Shown: piece after piece, positions 15,341 through 21,943 of the stretch | Numbering within the stretch: the stretch's first letter is position 1 | Layout of the letters: each line of letters starts with the position of its first letter | Assembly (NCBI GenBank): GCA_035640715.1 | Contig: DASQVO010000265.1 | Span: 1 to 21,943 of the forward strand | DNA from: DASQVO01 sp035640715 | GTDB taxonomy: Bacteria > Actinomycetota > Actinomycetes > Streptosporangiales > Streptosporangiaceae | DNA: 21,943 bases | Direction: 5' to 3' | The notes under the pieces: model-generated | Told to the model about the DNA's origin: nothing | Databases searched by the model: none | What the model saw: only the letters and a program-made list of their open reading frames with translations | Position numbers and translations under genes: made by a program

Positions 15341-15853
15341 GTGCGACGAGTCCTGCTGCTCAACGTGACGTATGAGCCGCTGACCACTGTGGGGCTTCGC
15401 CGGGCCGTATGCCTGGTCATCGGCGGAAAAGCCGAAGTCGTCCACGACGATACGGCAGGCGCGATGCTGCATTCCGCCTCGGTCTCGCTGGCAACGCCAT
15501 CGGTCATCCGGCTGTGCCGCTACGTCCGGATCCCGTACCGGAACCGGGTCCCGCTCACCAGGGCGGCGCTGATGCGGCGCGACGATTACCGGTGCGCTTA
15601 CTGCGGCCGGCGGGCAGAGACCATCGATCATGTGGTGCCGCGGAGCCGCGGCGGCCCGCACTCGTGGGAGAACTGCGTCGCCTCCTGCACCACGTGCAAT
15701 CACCGGAAGGCCGACCGATTGCTCGAGGAACTCGGCTGGGCGCTGGCATGGACGCCGGCGGTGCCGCGCGGCGCGCACTGGCGGCTGATCGGGGTCGCCC
15801 GCGACGGTGACCCGCAGTGGGCGGCCTACCTGCGGGAGCCGAGCGCAGCCTGA
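15341..15853 (+). CDS. Small HNH endonuclease of the conserved actinobacterial type
   Basis: Predicted nuclease with a zinc-ribbon-stabilised HNH fold; substrate unknown. GTG 15341 was chosen because GGAGG (15331-15335) lies 5 nt upstream and the protein then starts VRRVLLLNVTYEPL, a typical opening for this family. The in-frame GTG at 15335 overlaps the binding site. Of 170 residues, the first ~75 form a conserved leader domain of unknown role. The HNH core follows with CxxC at Cys85/Cys88, IDHVVPRSRGG with His97, and the second CxxC at Cys116/Cys119 followed by NH (120-121). Members are usually stand-alone chromosomal genes rather than restriction or phage enzymes, and no methylase or phage gene is nearby. 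Confidence 0.9.
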   Translation: MRRVLLLNVTYEPLTTVGLRRAVCLVIGGKAEVVHDDTAGAMLHSASVSLATPSVIRLCRYVRIPYRNRVPLTRAALMRRDDYRCAYCGRRAETIDHVVPRSRGGPHSWENCVASCTTCNHRKADRLLEELGWALAWTPAVPRGAHWRLIGVARDGDPQWAAYLREPSAA

Positions 15854-15906
15854 CACCGCTGCCCGCTGTACTGCCCCCGCTCGCTCTGTCTCCCGCTCGC
15901 CTCCGG

Positions 15907-15922
15907 GGCGCTTTGAGGCGCC
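15907..15922. terminator. Weak hairpin between HNH and clpB, possible bidirectional terminator
   Basis: GGCGC-TTTGAG-GCGCC, a 5-bp stem between the converging HNH and clpB stop codons (15853 and 15940). Position suits termination from both sides; the stem is short. Confidence 0.4.
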
Positions 15923-15939
15923 GCGTCCCTTTGGCTCGC

Positions 15940-18593
<2,654 letters not shown>

Positions 18594-18612
<19 letters not shown>

Positions 18613-18911
18613 AACGATGTCCTTCCTCGGCGAGAAGCTGATTCGAGTTCGTCGATGCGGTCGAGCAGGTCGAGCACCAAGCCGATCGCCGCGTAATTGA
18701 GGCCTAAACCGGTTCGTAGCCGTTGGATCCGGGCGACGACCGCCACCGCGGAGGAGTCGAACCATGGCTGGCCGCGGGCGTCGGGCCTGCATGGCAGCAG
18801 TCCGAGCGCCACCATTCGGCGCACCATTTCCGGGTGCAGCCCGCATCGACGCGCCAACGCATCAAGCGACAGACCCGGCCGTTGCGCCAGCACATAGCGG
18901 GGCGCCGTCAT
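18594..18911 (-). CDS. MerR-like chaperone modulator (CbpM/HspR-type)
   Basis: A 105-residue protein with a winged-helix MerR-like fold: helix-turn-helix at about 14-38 (LSLDALARRCGLHPEMVRRM), a wing (about 40-52), then a helical tail containing GLGLNYAAIGLVLDLLDRI. This tail resembles CbpM, the small protein that binds and inhibits the J-protein CbpA, as much as HspR, the repressor of actinobacterial dnaK operons. Because the J-protein immediately upstream is the CbpA-type lacking a zinc finger, a CbpM-like role is favoured; an HspR-like repressor role remains possible. ATG 18911 overlaps the dnaJ stop as ATGA and has GAGGAGG 5-6 nt upstream. No HspR operator (HAIR) was seen inside the window; it would be expected upstream of dnaK, off the right edge. 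Confidence 0.82.
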
Positions 18912-19843
18912 CGTGACCTCCTCGGATCGAAGGTTGACTCCGCAGCGAGCTGCTCGAACAGTTCCCGTTCTCGCGCAGTCGGTTTGGGTGGCACCACAAC
19001 CTTGATCTCCGCAAACAGGTCACCGGGCTTGCCCTTGGGGTTGGGCATGCCCTCCCCACGCAGGCGCAGTCGCCTGCCAGTGGAGGAACCGGGAGGCACC
19101 TTCACTTTCGCCTCGCCGCCCGGCGTGCGAACCGCAACCGTGGCGCCGAGCACCGCTTCCCACGGCGAAACCGGCAGGTCGGTGACGACATCGCGGCCCT
19201 CGAGCCGGAAGCGCTTGTCTCCCTTGATGCGGACGATCAGGTACAGGTCGCCCGGTGGGCCGTCGCCGCTACCTCGCCCACCCTCGCCGGCCAGCCGAAT
19301 GCGTTGTCCGTCGACCACACCGGCAGGGATGTTGACCGTGTAGGTGCGGCCGTCCAGCGAGATCTGCCGCTTGCCGCCGCGGTAGGCCTCTTCGACGGTC
19401 AGTTCCAGCTGCGCCTCTTGGTCGGCACCCGGGATCGGCCCGAATCCTCCACCGCCACTGAACATGTCACCGAAGAGGTCTTCGATGTCGATACCGGCTC
19501 CGCCGCCGAACCCTCCTGTGCTGTAGCGGACGCGCCCGCCGCCTGGCGCGCCGCGGAAACCGCCGAAGCCACCTCGACCCGCCCCGGCACCCGCCCGCGC
19601 CTGCTCTTCCCAGTCCTCTGGGACCCGGCGGAAGTCCTCACCGAACCGGTCGTACCGCTTTCGGGTCTCCGGGTCGGACAGGACGTGGTAGGCCTCGTTG
19701 ATCTCCTTGAACCGGTCCTCGGCGCCAGGATCCTTGTTGACGTCGGGATGGTACCTGCGCGCCAACGTCCGGAACGCCTGTTGGATCGCATCGGGCGTGG
19801 CATCCCGGGATACCCCGAGGGCTTCGTAGTAGTCGCGGGCCAC
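18908..19843 (-). CDS. dnaJ: DnaJ-family co-chaperone without zinc finger (CbpA-type)
   Basis: Stimulates DnaK ATPase and delivers substrates. 311 residues: J-domain 1-70 with the essential HPD at 32-34 (RRYHPDVNK), a Gly/Phe-rich linker (~85-140: GRGGFGGFRGAPGGG, IEDLFGDMFSGGGGFG), then two beta-rich C-terminal substrate-binding domains (from ~143; VEEAYRGGKRQ, VNIPAGVVDGQRIRLAGEG). The four CxxCxGxG zinc repeats of classical DnaJ are absent, so this is a class II/CbpA-type J-protein. Start is GTG 19843, six nt after the grpE stop, with GAGGAG about 9 nt upstream. The stop overlaps the next start as ATGA. Confidence 0.93.
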   Translation of the reverse strand: MARDYYEALGVSRDATPDAIQQAFRTLARRYHPDVNKDPGAEDRFKEINEAYHVLSDPETRKRYDRFGEDFRRVPEDWEEQARAGAGAGRGGFGGFRGAPGGGRVRYSTGGFGGGAGIDIEDLFGDMFSGGGGFGPIPGADQEAQLELTVEEAYRGGKRQISLDGRTYTVNIPAGVVDGQRIRLAGEGGRGSGDGPPGDLYLIVRIKGDKRFRLEGRDVVTDLPVSPWEAVLGATVAVRTPGGEAKVKVPPGSSTGRRLRLRGEGMPNPKGKPGDLFAEIKVVVPPKPTARERELFEQLAAESTFDPRRSR

Positions 19844-19849
19844 GCGAGG

Positions 19850-20374
19850 TCACTCCTCACGTCGGCTGACCACAACGGCGGCCGGCCGAAGCTGGTTGCT
19901 GCCCTCCCCGTATCCCGGACGCAATACCTCGATGACGGTGCCGGGGGCGGTGTCCGGCACGTTGATCACGCCGACCACCTCGTGACGCTGAGGGTCGAAA
20001 GGCACTCCCGTCTGATCGTCACGCGCGTATCCGAGCTGATCGAGTACCTTCACCGCTTGGTCCAGAATCGTTCGAACGCCGTCGATCACCGCGCTCGACT
20101 GCCCGCCGTCGTGGGCAAGTGCACGCTCGAGGTCGTCGACGATGGGAACCCAGGCGCTCGCCACCCTGGTCCGCTCGTTGCTGCGTTCGCGGTCCAATTC
20201 GCGGGCGTATCGCTTGCGTAGGTTGTCCAGATCGGCGACCGCGCGCCGCCAGCGGTCCTCGAGCCGCGCCAGTTCAGCGCTCGAGTCCGATTCGGGCGCA
20301 GTCGGTTCCGGCGCAGCCTCGGCCCCGCCGGAACGCTCGTCTTCGGTCTTCGGATGTTCTGCCGGGCTGGCCAT
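19850..20374 (-). CDS. grpE: GrpE nucleotide exchange factor
   Basis: Releases ADP from DnaK to reset its cycle. 174 residues: a disordered acidic N-terminus (~1-35), a long charged helix for dimerisation (~35-85, with DLDNLRKRYARE), then the conserved VDDLERAL segment and a C-terminal beta domain (HEVVGVINVPDTAPGTV, LRPGY, LRPAAVVVSR). ATG 20374 lies only 3 nt after the dnaK stop, so translation is probably coupled to dnaK. Length is slightly short for GrpE but the domains are complete. Confidence 0.95.
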   Translation of the reverse strand: MASPAEHPKTEDERSGGAEAAPEPTAPESDSSAELARLEDRWRRAVADLDNLRKRYARELDRERSNERTRVASAWVPIVDDLERALAHDGGQSSAVIDGVRTILDQAVKVLDQLGYARDDQTGVPFDPQRHEVVGVINVPDTAPGTVIEVLRPGYGEGSNQLRPAAVVVSRREE

Positions 20375-20377
20375 CGG

Positions 20378-21943
20378 CTAGCTCCGGTCGAACTCGGCAT
20401 CGACAACGTCGTCGTCGGCCGACTGCGCCGCCTGCCCATCCCCCGAGCCTTGCCCGTTGGTGGTGCCCGCCGTCGCCGAGGGCTGCAAGCCGTACAACAC
20501 CTGTTGCAGTTCGGATGTCATCTGCTGAACCCGGTCCAGCGGTGCCTCCTCGTTGAGCGCCTGCCGTGCATCAGCGATGAGCATCTCGGCGCGACCACGG
20601 TCGTGCGGTGCGACGGAGTCGCCGAGTTCGGCGAGCCGGCGCTCGACTTGGTATGCGGCCGAATCGAGTTCATTGCGCGCCTCGACGAGCCTGCGCAACT
20701 GTTCGTCCTCCCGACGATGCGCCTCGGCTTCGCGCACCATCCGGTCGACGTCGCTCTGGTCGAGGTTGGACTGCTCGCTGATCGTGATGCTCTGTTCGGC
20801 GCCGGTGTCCTTGTCACGCGCGGTGACGTTGAGGATGCCATTGGCATCGATGTCGAAGATCACCTCGATCTGCGGTTCGCCGCGCGGCGCGGGCCGGATG
20901 TTCTCCAACTTGAATCTGCCGAGAACCCGGTTGTCCTTTGCCAATTCGCGTTCGCCTTGCAGCACGACGATGTCGACGGCCGGCTGATTGTCTGCGGCGG
21001 TGGTGAACACCTCGCTGCGCCGGACCGGGATCGTCGTGTTGCGTTCAATGATCTTCGTCATCAGGCCGCCGGCGGTCTCCACACCCAGCGACAGCGGCGT
21101 GACGTCGAGCAGCAAAACGTCGGAGACCTCGCCCTTGAGCACCCCGGCCTGGATCGCTGCGCCCATCGCCACGACCTCGTCCGGGTTCACACTCATGTTG
21201 GGGTCCTTGCCGCCGGTCAGCCGGCGGACGAGAGCCTGGACGGCGGGGATGCGCGTCGACCCGCCGACCAGGATGACCTCGTCGATGTCGTTCGCCGTGA
21301 CCTTGGCGTCCGCCATCGCCTGCTTGACCGGCCCCATGGTGCGCTCGACCAGGTCGTGGGTCAGGTCGTCGAACTTCGACCGGTTGATGGTCATCGTCAA
21401 GTGCTTGGGCCCGTTGGCATCAGCGGTGATGAACGGCAGATTCACCTGAGTCTGTGCCACCGACGACAGCTCGACCTTCGCCTTCTCCGCGGCTTCGAAG
21501 AGCCGTTGTAGCGCTTGGGGATCCGAACGCAGATCGATGTTGTTCTCGCGCTTGAACTCGTCGGCGAGATAGTCGACGAGCCTGCGGTCGAAGTCGTCGC
21601 CACCGAGATGGGAATCCCCGGCGGTGGCACGCACTTCGACGACACCGTCGCCCACGTCGAGCAGGCTGACGTCGAACGTGCCGCCACCGAGGTCGAACAC
21701 CAGCACGGTTTCGTGGCCCTTCTTGTCCAGCCCGTAAGCCAACGCTGCGGCCGTCGGCTCGTTGATGATGCGCAGCACCTCCAGACCGGCGATCCGGCCC
21801 GCGTCCTTGGTGGCGTTGCGCTGAGCGTCGTTGAAGTACGCCGGGACGGTGATCACCGCTTCCCTGACCCGCTCACCGAGGAACTTGCCGGCGTCGTCGG
21901 CGAGTTTGCGCAGCACCAGTGCGCTGATCTCCTCCGGTGAATA
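20378..21943 (-). CDS. dnaK: DnaK (Hsp70), 5' end cut by window edge
   Basis: ATP-dependent chaperone binding exposed hydrophobic segments. 521 residues are visible. The reading frame is open to the right edge, entering as YSPEEISALVLRKL, so roughly the first 110 residues with the phosphate-1 loop are missing; GTG 21916 inside the ATPase domain is not the start. Visible landmarks: ITVPAYFNDAQR, INEPTAAALAYG, VFDLGGGTFDVSLL, VGGSTRIPAVQ, linker LLLDVTPLSLGVET, then the substrate-binding domain and helical lid, ending in an acidic DDDVVDAEFDRS tail. First gene of the visible operon. Composition is lower in GC than genes in the left half. It may be a second dnaK rather than the housekeeping copy, inferred from its CbpA-type J-protein partner. 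Confidence 0.95.
   Translation of the reverse strand, partial: YSPEEISALVLRKLADDAGKFLGERVREAVITVPAYFNDAQRNATKDAGRIAGLEVLRIINEPTAAALAYGLDKKGHETVLVFDLGGGTFDVSLLDVGDGVVEVRATAGDSHLGGDDFDRRLVDYLADEFKRENNIDLRSDPQALQRLFEAAEKAKVELSSVAQTQVNLPFITADANGPKHLTMTINRSKFDDLTHDLVERTMGPVKQAMADAKVTANDIDEVILVGGSTRIPAVQALVRRLTGGKDPNMSVNPDEVVAMGAAIQAGVLKGEVSDVLLLDVTPLSLGVETAGGLMTKIIERNTTIPVRRSEVFTTAADNQPAVDIVVLQGERELAKDNRVLGRFKLENIRPAPRGEPQIEVIFDIDANGILNVTARDKDTGAEQSITISEQSNLDQSDVDRMVREAEAHRREDEQLRRLVEARNELDSAAYQVERRLAELGDSVAPHDRGRAEMLIADARQALNEEAPLDRVQQMTSELQQVLYGLQPSATAGTTNGQGSGDGQAAQSADDDVVDAEFDRS

Overview
The window is high-GC actinobacterial DNA. This is suggested by overall composition near 70% GC, frequent GTG starts, and a familiar gene set: an SsbB-type single-stranded DNA-binding protein, EttA, a group II truncated haemoglobin, and a heat-shock operon with a MerR-like modulator and ClpB. 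The neighbourhood of a second SSB next to EttA resembles Mycobacterium (Rv2478c/Rv2477c, with glbO Rv2470 not far away), and the ECF pair resembles Rv2326c/Rv2325c. These matches are recalled, not computed. Gene density and domain architecture point to a filamentous or soil actinomycete rather than a mycobacterium, but the genus cannot be fixed from the sequence.

Layout. Positions 1-350 carry no convincing gene, but do carry a long-range 11-bp inverted repeat. Then on the + strand come ssb (351-1025), a six-helix membrane diguanylate cyclase (about 1302-2663), the ABC-F translation factor ettA (2725-4389), a 455-nt gene-free stretch with strong hairpins, and a two-gene ECF-type ABC transporter (4845-7990). 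The transporter's first gene fuses a membrane S-like domain to both ATPases; the second is the T component. The T-component gene runs head-on into a large minus-strand YfhO-like membrane protein gene (7252-10611), and the two open frames overlap by 739 nt. The minus strand continues with an mscS-glbO pair (12747-10835) and a prolyl oligopeptidase (15170-12993). A divergent + strand gene encodes a small HNH endonuclease (15341-15853).

From 15940 to the right edge lies a minus-strand chaperone operon transcribed dnaK (5' part outside the window) - grpE - zinc-finger-less dnaJ/cbpA-type - MerR-like CbpM/HspR-type gene - clpB. All junctions are a few bases or overlap, so it should be one transcript encoding a complete disaggregation machine: DnaK, its exchange factor and J-protein, a small J-protein modulator or regulator, and the ClpB disaggregase. 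Base composition drops visibly from about 18,300 to the right end compared with the rest, consistent with a secondary or transferred heat-shock cassette.

Most genes are recognisable housekeeping or stress functions. I did not find a convincing new defence or mobile system. The observations most worth a second look are the wobble-aligned convergent overlap at 7252-7990, the imperfect 25-nt-period direct repeat that appears to have lengthened ClpB's C-terminus, the structured leader before the ECF transporter, and the class of the chaperone operon.
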